Below are positions 28,552 through 36,839 of a DNA stretch of 45,271 nt, piece by piece. The DNA lies in contig JANQFT010000599.1 of assembly GCA_028277685.1 (NCBI GenBank), positions 1 through 45,271 on the forward strand, read 5' to 3'. Below the pieces are notes generated by a model. That model searched no databases. It was not told where the DNA came from and saw only the letters and a program-made list of their open reading frames with translations. The translations under genes were made by a program, and so were the position numbers. The DNA comes from Phycisphaeraceae bacterium. GTDB lineage: Bacteria > Planctomycetota > Phycisphaerae > Phycisphaerales > Zrk34. How positions within the stretch are numbered: the first letter of the stretch is position 1; every line of letters begins with the position of its first letter.

Positions 28552-29280
28552 ATGTCCCGCCATAAGCAAAGCGCATTTACGCTGGTGGAATTGCTGGTGG
28601 TCATCAGCATCATCGCGGTGCTGATCGCATTGCTACTGCCCGCGTTACAGAGCGCTCGCGCAACGGTACGTGAGGTGACATGTAACGCAAGCTTGCGACA
28701 GATCGGATTAGTGTGGCGATACTACACGGGCGACCACAATGGGGGTTGGCCGCTCATGCAATGGCGAGCTGGTGGCAGTGTTTACGACAAGTGGAATACA
28801 TTCGAGAAGCGCGGTTTGGAGGTGGCGCTCGATCCGTACTACACCGAGGAAGTTGTTCTCGGGAAAACGGATACGCGACCTATCTGGATTTGTCCACAGC
28901 GCGAACAGATCGACTCGACGCTTCATGATGACAACTCGTATACCGGCCTGCATTACCACTTTTTGCATAATGTTGTTTATCGCATCAAAGCAAACGAGTC
29001 CGTCATGCTGTGGAGAGACGCTTACTTTACACATCACGGCTCCGTGCCGATTCAATGGTGTTCACAGCGCAGCCCGGTCTTGCTTCAAGGCGATACATGG
29101 CATGAGCAAAGCGGCGGCCGTCCCACGCTCTTCATGGATGGGCATACAACGTCATTAACTACGCCACGCTACGCTGGTACCTACGAAGATATCTTCAGTT
29201 CGCAGTCAGCTTTGCACGCGTTGCGAGGCGAAGGACCGCACGGCAACAAATCTGGGGACTTCGCATTGTCTGAAAATTGA
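28552..29280 (+). CDS. Type II pseudopilin-like protein 2
   Basis: The protein has 242 residues from ATG 28552, preceded by GGGAG at about eight bases. The mature start [20 protein letters not shown] is the pseudopilin helix; the residue before the cut is Ala rather than Gly (HKQSA), which prepilin peptidases can tolerate. Near the C-terminus lies HEQSGGRPTLFMDGHT, an extended form of the H-X9-DG region. It is encoded between PEP-CTERM protein 2 and the glycoside hydrolase. The pseudogene at 32635-32841 preserves a close relative of its C-terminal section. Confidence 0.93.
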   Translation: MSRHKQSAFTLVELLVVISIIAVLIALLLPALQSARATVREVTCNASLRQIGLVWRYYTGDHNGGWPLMQWRAGGSVYDKWNTFEKRGLEVALDPYYTEEVVLGKTDTRPIWICPQREQIDSTLHDDNSYTGLHYHFLHNVVYRIKANESVMLWRDAYFTHHGSVPIQWCSQRSPVLLQGDTWHEQSGGRPTLFMDGHTTSLTTPRYAGTYEDIFSSQSALHALRGEGPHGNKSGDFALSEN

Positions 29281-29355
29281 TCCGATCAGATTTCACACCA
29301 GCAGCATCTATATCAAGCCAAGTACCACTTACCAAAGAAGCCACAGGATTCATCT

Positions 29356-32300
29356 ATGTTGACGTCCCGCTTGTTCAATACCTGCATAACGACCTGTTCC
29401 GCCTTTCTACTGATAACCCAGACAGCGATTGCTCAGGTACCGCCGGCTAGCCGCCTGGCACGTTCATCAGATCTTCAACGCCAACTGATCGCACCTTGCG
29501 ATTCCTTTTTGGAAGTGCGTGGTGAGGGATGGCGAATGACGTCACTGCGGGCTGAACGTGATGAGTCTGTAAAAGCGAAGCTTCCACCAACCTGTCTAAG
29601 ACTGACTGGCCATGCACATGCCGCAGGCGCCAAGGCAGATTTTACATTCACTGTCGCGCCGCACGAAGCGTGGGAGCAAGTGGGCGTGTGGGTTCATCTT
29701 GAGGACGATGCAAACGTTGATCGTTTGGGTTTCCAGGTGAGTGACCATCATGGCGAAGCATTCATCTTCACCAAACCGGTTACATCAACAGGTTGGCAAT
29801 GGGTTGAGTTCGATCTGACCACTGCAACACTAAAACACGCTTATCCACAAACCAAAGGAAACCGAAAAATTGATGGCTCGATTAAACGTCTTTCGGTTGT
29901 ATGGTTTGCGAGGCAGGCTGGTAAAACATATCTGACCATCGATGCCGTTACCGGCGGCGTGCGTACGAAACAATCAACGAATCTTCTAGGCATGCAAGCC
30001 CTTGGCAATGATACACTGCCGCGTCACCACGGACTGCAAAAAAGCCTACTGTTGACCAATCGTTCTTCAAAGCCAATCACTGTTGATCTGAGCCATCATC
30101 TACAACGTGACTCGATCTACTACGATTACCCCGCGCCGCATGCTGTGCATGGTAGTGATCATGCATTGGATGGTATTTCACGGACGATCGCTTACGGTCA
30201 AGCAATCGCCCACGACACACTGACCGATGGCATTGGTTGGTCAAAGGCGGATGCGAATGCACGCAAGGAAGAACGGCTTGAAGTGACGCAACTTGTAGAA
30301 CTGTCCCGCGAGCGCAAGATCACACATCTTGCGTTTACGGGAGACGACGCGAATTGGACATGGAACTGTGAGATGACTTCCTCACGAGATGGGAAAACCT
30401 ATCGTCCGATCGAAGGGCTTGGCGCGATTGATCTGCATCGCAAATGGGGTCGTGTTGATGTCAACGTTCCTCAACCGTTTGTCGCACGGTACCTGAAACT
30501 GCGCTACTGGAAGGATGGCCAACCTGCGCCGCGCATGCGCATGCCTTCCGCGTTGTCGATTTACGATGGATTAGAAGATGAAACTTTTGAGCCACCTGCG
30601 CTCAGTCACACGATCACATCAGGCAGGCAGCAAGTACGTATTCCCGCGCGATCTTTTACTGTAGTTACTTTGAAAGACCAGCAACCTTTGGAAACAGGGC
30701 GCTATCTGCTAACGCTCATTGCAGAACAAAATGGTCGTAAGCAGATGATCTACGCTCCGGTCTATGTGCAACTGGCTGAGGTGGCACAGATTGATGCAAG
30801 TTCACGCTTTGGCATGAACACATCGAACATCAAGCTTGCCTCCATGATTCGCCAACTCGGCGTGGGTTGGGTGAGATTCGAGAATATGAAGTGGCCACAC
30901 TGCGCCCCTGAACCGGGCCGTTTTGCGTTTGACGGCAGTGTCTCGCCGTGGAACGTGCCGCATGACGAAATCTTTAAACGCTACCATGATCTGGGTATGA
31001 CAACGCTGCCATACTTGTATCAGGTTCCGGTGTTCGAAAGTACGCATCCGCCCAGCGCCAAACGTGGACGTCGACTCGTCTATCCGCCGAAAGACAACGC
31101 AAAATACGGTGAATTCACTTTCCAGGTGGCAGCGCGATATGGCTCAAAAAAGCATCCACCCAGCGTATTGCTGACTGATGACAAAGTCAGCGGACTTGGA
31201 TACATGAATACATTTGAGCTGTGGAACGAGGCGAACCTGAACAACCCCAAGTGGGGGCACTTTGTTGGAACGCTGGGTCAATACTTTGAAATGTACAAAG
31301 TGGGCGCACTCGGGGTTAAACGAGCTGACCCCACTGCCAGGGTAGCAAGTACGGGATGGGCGGGAATCAGCCTTGATTTCATCGATCGGATGCGCACCTA
31401 TCGGTACGCCGACGGCACCACGCCGCTGGATTACACCGATGTGCTGAGCGTTCACTATTACACCGGCCGATCGACCCCTGAACTGAACACGCTGAACACC
31501 AACATCGACAGGTCTGGCAAGAGTAAAGGCGGCAAGCCATTTGAAGACCAACTACAGCGTTTGGTTGATTGGCGTGATCAATATCGTCCCGGCATGCGCA
31601 TCTGGATGACTGAAACCGGCTACGACGCCAACGGCGGATGGGGCGTGGGCGAACGGCTGAAAGCCGCATGGGTGCCACGGGTGAGTATGGTCTGCCTGGC
31701 CGCAGGCATCGATAAGGTGATGCTGTTCCGTGAGCGAGGGTCGGGCAACACGCGCTTTGCCGCCAGTGGCGTTTTGCGAAACGACAACAGTCACGATCCG
31801 TCATGGTTCACATTCGGCACGATGCTGCGTCAACTGCGCGGCGTGGACGTACCTGCTGACCAATTTGATCTGGGCAACACCAATGTGCGTGTTTATGCAT
31901 GGCAAACGGATCAAGAAACGATCTTGACCGCATGGGCAGTCAAGGGAACTGATATGCTGAAACTGAAGCTGGGGCGATGCACGGTTACCGATGCCTTCGG
32001 CCACACGCGCACCATCAATGTGGATGGCAACCTGCCCCTCAGCGAGATGCCGTTGTACATTCGCAACATCCCAAATCAAAACGTCATTCACCCGCTGATC
32101 GACCAGGCACGCAAGCGAGAGAAGCAACGCGTCATCGATCGCGACCGACAGGCGAAGAAGCGTGTTGTTTTGTTCGATTTCGGATCGACCGAAGATGTGG
32201 GAGCAGTTCATGTGGGAACGCATCGCCCCGCCGTGGCTGTTACGAAGAACAACGTGTGGAGCACCAGCCTTGGGTATGGCTTCACGCCCGGTGTCGCTTT

Positions 32301-32601
32301 GCGCGATGAGAATGGCCGTTGGCAACGTGAACCACTTGAACAGGATACGACCCGCATCAATGCCGAGACCGCTTTCCAATTCACCCTGCCACCGGGCAAG
32401 TATCAATTGCAAATCAAGGCAGCGCTCACTTCAAATCAAGCAGCACTGCATGTCACCGGTATTCACAGTGAGACCTCGCTCAACGTGACGAAGGAAAAAC
32501 CTCTCGCAGAACTCATCATCACAACCACAGGCGGACCGATTCGCATCCAGCCGAATCGCCCAATCGGTTTACGATGGATTGCGGCGATAGAAAATGACTG
32601 A
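29356..32601 (+). CDS. Large secreted clan-A-like glycoside hydrolase
   Basis: The protein has 1081 residues. A signal peptide ends near TAIAQ; an AGGA site precedes the ATG. Residues about 30 to 200 resemble a beta-sandwich carbohydrate-binding domain, and about 280 to 400 a discoidin-like domain. The catalytic TIM barrel runs from about 490 to 840. Two glutamates occupy typical acid/base and nucleophile positions: FELWNEANL with Glu625, and IWMTETGYD with Glu753. This pattern fits clan GH-A (for example GH39- or GH5-like enzymes), but I do not recognise an exact family. A C-terminal beta-rich domain follows. It is encoded after pseudopilin 2 in the LacI-2 module. A role in degrading an extracellular polysaccharide is inferred. 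Confidence 0.82.
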   Translation: MLTSRLFNTCITTCSAFLLITQTAIAQVPPASRLARSSDLQRQLIAPCDSFLEVRGEGWRMTSLRAERDESVKAKLPPTCLRLTGHAHAAGAKADFTFTVAPHEAWEQVGVWVHLEDDANVDRLGFQVSDHHGEAFIFTKPVTSTGWQWVEFDLTTATLKHAYPQTKGNRKIDGSIKRLSVVWFARQAGKTYLTIDAVTGGVRTKQSTNLLGMQALGNDTLPRHHGLQKSLLLTNRSSKPITVDLSHHLQRDSIYYDYPAPHAVHGSDHALDGISRTIAYGQAIAHDTLTDGIGWSKADANARKEERLEVTQLVELSRERKITHLAFTGDDANWTWNCEMTSSRDGKTYRPIEGLGAIDLHRKWGRVDVNVPQPFVARYLKLRYWKDGQPAPRMRMPSALSIYDGLEDETFEPPALSHTITSGRQQVRIPARSFTVVTLKDQQPLETGRYLLTLIAEQNGRKQMIYAPVYVQLAEVAQIDASSRFGMNTSNIKLASMIRQLGVGWVRFENMKWPHCAPEPGRFAFDGSVSPWNVPHDEIFKRYHDLGMTTLPYLYQVPVFESTHPPSAKRGRRLVYPPKDNAKYGEFTFQVAARYGSKKHPPSVLLTDDKVSGLGYMNTFELWNEANLNNPKWGHFVGTLGQYFEMYKVGALGVKRADPTARVASTGWAGISLDFIDRMRTYRYADGTTPLDYTDVLSVHYYTGRSTPELNTLNTNIDRSGKSKGGKPFEDQLQRLVDWRDQYRPGMRIWMTETGYDANGGWGVGERLKAAWVPRVSMVCLAAGIDKVMLFRERGSGNTRFAASGVLRNDNSHDPSWFTFGTMLRQLRGVDVPADQFDLGNTNVRVYAWQTDQETILTAWAVKGTDMLKLKLGRCTVTDAFGHTRTINVDGNLPLSEMPLYIRNIPNQNVIHPLIDQARKREKQRVIDRDRQAKKRVVLFDFGSTEDVGAVHVGTHRPAVAVTKNNVWSTSLGYGFTPGVALRDENGRWQREPLEQDTTRINAETAFQFTLPPGKYQLQIKAALTSNQAALHVTGIHSETSLNVTKEKPLAELIITTTGGPIRIQPNRPIGLRWIAAIEND

Positions 32602-32634
32602 GATCACAAACGCCGTCCCCTAGTTTTCATCGAT

Positions 32635-32841
32635 TCAGAACTCGTATGGGCGATGGCTCGGCGTTCCTCGTCCATTGGCCAACTCCCACGTGCTGTATTC
32701 GCCGACGCGCAGGTGTCTCAGTCGTCCGAATCCACCGGGGTCGTAGCCGCGTGAATCGGTATAGCGCCGATCGCTCAGCGCTTTGGTGTGTCCGTCCAGG
32801 AAGAGCGTTGGGCGACAGAGACGTTCAGTAGCACGCAGCTT
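32635..32841 (-). pseudogene. Remnant of a pseudopilin gene
   Basis: On the minus strand the frame from a stop at 32844-32842 to TGA at 32637-32635 encodes a fragment containing CRPTLFLDGHTKALS and SHRPYEF at the end. RPTLFLDGHT nearly equals RPTLFMDGHT of pseudopilin 2. No pseudopilin leader or helix remains upstream, so only the C-terminal quarter survives. It lies between the glycoside hydrolase gene and mobile copy 2. Confidence 0.75.
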
Positions 32842-32876
32842 TCAAAACAGGAACATGCGATCAACACACGGAAACA

Positions 32877-32917
32877 GAAAAAGGGGCGGGGCGATGAGAC
32901 CATCGACTCCCGCCCCT
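32877..32917 (-). terminator. Orphan intrinsic terminator
   Basis: Read on the minus strand, a nine-bp stem AGGGGCGGG / CCCGCCCCT (32882-32890 with 32909-32917) is directly followed by five T residues. The loop contains an extra CGATG/CATCG stem. No intact minus-strand gene ends just before it, so it probably belonged to a gene now lost; the pseudopilin remnant lies beyond it. Confidence 0.65.
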
Positions 32918-32968
32918 AGGGGGGGTGGTAATAGAGATGCTAACCTGTTGGCACCGACGTTTCAACCA

Positions 32969-33119
32969 GGTAGTGGGTCAGTTTGAACCCTACGAGCCGC
33001 GACTGTGAAGGAGCGGTCTTCGGACCGCAGGACATACCGCCATCTTCGTGCGGTTGAGCCGACCGCTACCTCACGGGCGCGGCGCGTGGAGTCCGGTCGG
33101 TGCAAACGGACCCACGACC
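32969..33119 (+). mobile_element. 151-bp palindromic element, copy 2
   Basis: It has the same orientation and length as copy 1. The left end reads GGTAGTGGGTCAGTTTGAA and the right end TGCAAACGGACCCACGACC. Internal GCGGTC, TTCG, GACCGC at 33013-33028 would give a cUUCGg tetraloop if transcribed. No flanking duplication is visible (TTCAACCA before, AGTTTTCC after), so the site may be old or rearranged. By eye it agrees with copy 1 at well over 80 percent of positions, without gaps. Confidence 0.83.
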
Positions 33120-33121
33120 AG

Positions 33122-33139
33122 TTTTCCCGATAGGGAAAA
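33122..33139. other. Perfect hairpin beside element copy 2
   Basis: TTTTCCC and GGGAAAA flank GATA. It begins three bases after the mobile element end. Function is unknown; both strands carry T or A runs, but the stem is too weak for a confident terminator call. Confidence 0.3.
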
Positions 33140-33426
33140 TGATCCGGGTCAGTCACGGACGTCTACGCATTTTGCTTAACACCTCGGAGTTAGGGTTTCG
33201 TGTGCAGATGAAGCCTGAATGCTTTTCTGAATTCTACTTTTTCTGTTCATCAGGCGCAGGATTGGAATACTGCGGTCGTAGTAATTAGGTGTAATGCCTA
33301 CCGTTGCGAGGGGGGCGGCGGTACCCGGCGGGATGTGTGGCTGGCAGGTGGGGCGGTATGCAGTCGTTCGGGCATCTTACGGGGCCTGCCTGAGAACGCT
33401 GCCCGCTGTTGGGGGGGACACTGCGT

Positions 33427-33476
33427 AAGCCTTCGGCATTGAGCCGAGGGCTTCGCTTGTTTTGCGAGAAAACAAG
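33427..33476 (+). terminator. Double hairpin, terminator-like, before pseudopilin 3
   Basis: AAGCCTTCGGC at 33427-33437 pairs with GCCGAGGGCTT at 33443-33453 around ATTGA, with one G-U pair. It is followed by a second hairpin, CTTGTTTT at 33456-33463 with AAAACAAG at 33469-33476. The T-rich start of the second stem immediately follows the first, so the pair could act as a terminator or a switching leader. The pseudopilin 3 start is 158 bases downstream. The stretch 33140-33426 shows nothing recognisable. Confidence 0.4.
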
Positions 33477-33634
33477 CCCATTTACGAATGCTCATTGAAC
33501 AGCTATTTGTTGCATGAGTGCTGCTGGTCGGCTAGAGTTGACCAACAAGCCAGTGGGCAGTGCCGGTGACGCGTCGGCATGCCCGCGGTTTCTTGTCTGA
33601 TGCACTTCACAGGAACATATGGGGAGAATATCTT

Positions 33635-34363
33635 GTGGGCATGAAGTGTCGTTCTGCCTTCTCTTTGACCGAACTGATTGTTGTGGTGGCGGTCGTGACG
33701 CTTTTGCTCGGTGTGTTGGTGCCTTCGCTGCAGGCAGTTAGGGAAACGTCCCGCGCGGTCGTGTGTAACTCAAATCTGCATCAGATTCAGGCGGGGTGGT
33801 TGCTTTTCATCGGGCAAGAACCTGGAGGACGTATTCCATACACGGTCAATTACGGCAGGTACATGCTGTCTACAACAGGAAACCACAACTGGCTGGAAGC
33901 GCTCGCGGTTGTATTTCCGGAAATGCCCCAGCAATACAGTCAGAATACGAATTCATTCAACGTATGCCCCCAAGCCTTGGCTGAATACGGCAGTATCAAT
34001 TACAACGCTGCCTACTGGGGCTATGCAATCAATATGTGGTGGTCGAACCGGACTCAGGAGTACAACGAGCATAAGAGCTGGTATGCCATCGCACAGCCAC
34101 ACCGTTACCCTTGGTTCGTGGATAGCCATGTTTACGAGTCGACCACTGGATTCAAGGGAACTGCCTGGACACCACACAGGAAATATGATCCCAGCAAGTT
34201 CGATGAGGACGAGCAGGTGTATTGGGGTATCGGGGCCATACACGCGAACGGCACCAGGACGAACGTCGCATATGCTGATGGCAGTTCGAGGTCCGCGCCG
34301 ATGAGCCGAGTCCGTGAGGGGCTCATTGAAAAGGGAAACTATCCCTGGCTGTCACATGACTGA
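33635..34363 (+). CDS. Type II pseudopilin-like protein 3
   Basis: The protein has 242 residues if it starts at GTG 33635, which has GGGGAG eight bases upstream; an ATG two codons later lacks that spacing. A pseudopilin helix begins AFSLTELIVVVAVVTLLLGV, with Ala before the cleavage site and Glu at mature position 5. The C-terminal part carries HANGTRTNVAYADGSS, an extended H-X9-DG element. There is no LacI or hydrolase gene on this strand nearby, unlike pseudopilins 1 and 2. Its last 25 bases overlap the 3' end of the convergent PEP-CTERM gene. Confidence 0.91.
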   Translation: MGMKCRSAFSLTELIVVVAVVTLLLGVLVPSLQAVRETSRAVVCNSNLHQIQAGWLLFIGQEPGGRIPYTVNYGRYMLSTTGNHNWLEALAVVFPEMPQQYSQNTNSFNVCPQALAEYGSINYNAAYWGYAINMWWSNRTQEYNEHKSWYAIAQPHRYPWFVDSHVYESTTGFKGTAWTPHRKYDPSKFDEDEQVYWGIGAIHANGTRTNVAYADGSSRSAPMSRVREGLIEKGNYPWLSHD

Positions 34364-35028
34364 CTGCATCTTGGCCGTCTGCCAACAGTCGTCAGCCCCG
34401 CTACCGCCAGCAGCAGTGTCGTTGGCTCAGGGATGGGCATGTGACGGATGGTGAAATGATCCACATCCGGAATATCCAGCGAAAAGTTTAAGCTGAGAAA
34501 ACTGACCGGCATTGACCAAGCTGCCGGTTCAATCATGATTAAATGGGCATCATGCGTGGTCACTGCCATGTCATTTGAAATCGGAGACACGCTGTTGCGG
34601 GTAGGGGTATCGAAATCGGGTGTGCCAGCGCCAGTGAATGCTGTGAAATCTCCTCCGGTTCCCGTGCCCAACATCAACATAACGCCTGGCCAGTGGTTAC
34701 CAGGCTCAAGTTGCAGGTCCGCGATCACGTCATATTCAGACGTGCCGCCTGTCTGGCTGACCGTGAAGACGAGATCGATGATGCCGTTGGTGGGATGTGT
34801 TGATCTACAGGCCAGGGTGTAATAAAAAAAGTTATTAGTGAAATCGGGGTCAGCAAGAGGGTTACTTCCGCCATCATTGTTGGGTTCCGGCCCATCAATG
34901 GAGCCGATGTTTGTGCGTATGTGCCCTGGGCCGACACCGTCAGCAATACTCACAATCGATCCAGCAAATGTACTTGTTGACAAGGTCAGCAGGACAACAC
35001 AGATACCGCCAAGTACGAATTTTGACAT
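34339..35028 (-). CDS. PEP-CTERM surface protein 3 with extra tail
   Basis: The protein has 229 residues. ATG 35028 gives the signal peptide MSKFVLGGICVVLLTLSTSTFA; the longer frame to 35256 would bury it. The body is beta-rich. The PEP-CTERM signal PIPEPTTLLLAVAGLTTVGRRPR is intact except that a Cys- and Ser-rich tail (CSQSCDSQG) follows, and the tail codons overlap the end of pseudopilin 3. This may reflect loss of the original stop, so processing could be altered. The 434-bp gap 35029-35462 upstream contains one short stem-loop (GGCCAC 35274, GTGGCC 35287) and no gene that I can support. Confidence 0.87.
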   Translation of the reverse strand: MSKFVLGGICVVLLTLSTSTFAGSIVSIADGVGPGHIRTNIGSIDGPEPNNDGGSNPLADPDFTNNFFYYTLACRSTHPTNGIIDLVFTVSQTGGTSEYDVIADLQLEPGNHWPGVMLMLGTGTGGDFTAFTGAGTPDFDTPTRNSVSPISNDMAVTTHDAHLIMIEPAAWSMPVSFLSLNFSLDIPDVDHFTIRHMPIPEPTTLLLAVAGLTTVGRRPRCSQSCDSQG

Positions 35029-35462
35029 GGGATCACTCTCTCTCCAGGTTTTCGGCCGGTGCAATACGGGAATACGTGCATCTGGCCACATACTTTTCCT
35101 GATAGAAATGATATCAGCCGAGAAACACCTGTCAAGCATAACCAGGGCTGATTGACCTTGCCAGCAAGTGTGCAGAAGCAGTGTTTGCCCGTTTGCACAG
35201 TATGTATGGGCGACTGCATTATGTAACTGCCAGGACGCAAATCTTGTGTCATCCACGTAAGCATATCATCAACGGCCACGTTCTAAGTGGCCCGAGTCCG
35301 AGACCGCGCCGGCCGCGTTGTTGTGTTTTAGATCGGGTCAACGTCTATCTTGCCGGGTGCACCGGATGCCCTGGGGACAAGCGGTGGGCCACACGGCTTG
35401 CTCTCAACGTTGACAGGCTACGCCCAAGCGCATGATGCCGGCTCGCATGAGTTGATCAATCC

Positions 35463-36839
35463 TCACTTTCCATCAAGCGATCCGCCAATGATGCGTTCGA
35501 GGTCGACCACAGCCAGATGATAGACGAGCAGGGCGTCGAGGCGTTGGTTCTGTGTGTCCAGCAAGGTACGTTCGGCATCGAGCACCGTGAGGTAATCGGT
35601 TAACCCGGCAGTGTAGGATTCGAGCGATGCTTCGTAGGCTGCCTTCACCGCGGGCAACGCCTGGTCGTCCAACGTCTTTAACGCAAAGGCGGCTGCCTCC
35701 TTCCGCGCATGGGCGCGAACGAGGATGCGACTCGCTTCGGTCTGCGCTTGCTGACGTTCTGCGTGGGCTTTGGTGATGCGCAGTCGCGCTGCCCGCGTGG
35801 CGAAACGGTTGTCGTCAAGCACAGTAAGCGGAACACTGACTTCCACCAGGCCCGCGGTGTCGTCAATATCAGGGAAGTAGCGCATGCCCACACCGATGGT
35901 CGGATCGGCCACGGCCTTGGCGCGCTCCAACTCAAACGCCCGCCACCGCTGAGCAATCTCATCGTTCCACCGCGCCACGAACGGGCTGGTGGCAAGATGA
36001 TCCTGCAAGACTTCAAGCGAAGGCATGATCACGCGCATGTTAAGGTCGCCGATTGCAGTTTCGAAGCCGGGTTGGTCGGCTCCCCACGTGGCGACAAGAT
36101 CAGCACGGGAAGCGACGAGCACCTGGCGAGATTGCTCCAGCGCAATACGCCCCAGCGCCACACGAGCTTCAGCCTGGTCGCGCTCGAGTCCAGGCGATTC
36201 ACCGTTGGTCGCGCGGTCGTTGGCAATTTCGTATCCCGCTTCCGCAATCTTGAGTTGCTTCTTTGTCAGCGCGAGGCGCTGCTGAGCCACGACAACTTTG
36301 ATGTATCGGGCGGTGGTTCGGGCGGCGAGATCGACGCGCTTCTGCTCGTAATCCCAGGCGCGCAAGCGTTGCGTGGCTCGGCCGAGTGCCGTACGTTTGC
36401 TTCGCTTGTCTGCGAGTTCGATCACTTGACTGAGGCGCAGTGTTTGTCGTTCGAACGTATCGCCGGCGTTCGGGCCGGCGAAGTTTTCTGCGGCAAAAGT
36501 GGCGCGCGGGTTGGGCGATTGACCCATCTGCGTGGCATCAAGCTCAGCGGCGGTGACTTCCCATCCTGCGGCCGATAGTTCCGGGTTGTGCCGCAGGGCC
36601 AGGCCGACCGCCTGATAGAGCGTGATGGTGCCGACCGGGTTGGTTGGTGCGGAAGAAGGAGAAGGTTCATCCGTCTGCGTTAATGCCGTGGCACCCGGTC
36701 GTGTGGTGGTTTGGTCCGCATGATAGGGTCGGGGATCAACCCAAAGGTCTGCATACGGCCGGGGCTGGGCGCAAGCCGACAGCGCGCACACACAGGCGAT
36801 GATCAGGGCCGCTCGCACCAACCAGGGAGATGGATTCAT
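35463..36839 (-). CDS. TolC-family outer-membrane efflux lipoprotein
   Basis: The protein has 458 residues. A lipobox LSAC with Cys23 marks a lipoprotein, as in several TolC and CusC relatives. The two repeats of the outer-membrane efflux fold are visible: TLYQAVGLALRHNPELSAA near residue 75, and the second starting about 260, with VGMRYFPDIDDTAGLVEVSVPL and the closing YTAGLTDYLTVLDAERTLLDTQNQ. Helices of alternating hydrophobic residues fit the periplasmic tunnel. The ATG overlaps the stop of the preceding lipoprotein gene by four bases. It is the outer-membrane part of the efflux operon. Confidence 0.92.
   Translation of the reverse strand: MNPSPWLVRAALIIACVCALSACAQPRPYADLWVDPRPYHADQTTTRPGATALTQTDEPSPSSAPTNPVGTITLYQAVGLALRHNPELSAAGWEVTAAELDATQMGQSPNPRATFAAENFAGPNAGDTFERQTLRLSQVIELADKRSKRTALGRATQRLRAWDYEQKRVDLAARTTARYIKVVVAQQRLALTKKQLKIAEAGYEIANDRATNGESPGLERDQAEARVALGRIALEQSRQVLVASRADLVATWGADQPGFETAIGDLNMRVIMPSLEVLQDHLATSPFVARWNDEIAQRWRAFELERAKAVADPTIGVGMRYFPDIDDTAGLVEVSVPLTVLDDNRFATRAARLRITKAHAERQQAQTEASRILVRAHARKEAAAFALKTLDDQALPAVKAAYEASLESYTAGLTDYLTVLDAERTLLDTQNQRLDALLVYHLAVVDLERIIGGSLDGK

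Noticed and set aside
32969-33119. Target-site duplication for element copy 2
   Set aside because: The 8-bp flanks TTCAACCA and AGTTTTCC do not match, so none is claimed.
33298-33495. Short minus-strand frame beginning MSIRKWACFLAKQAK
   Set aside because: It overlaps the double hairpin, has no ribosome site, and ends in low-complexity Pro and Arg residues.
35709-36578. A 289-codon plus-strand frame opposite the TolC-like gene
   Set aside because: The minus-strand frame has a lipobox and outer-membrane efflux repeats; this one has no recognisable feature.
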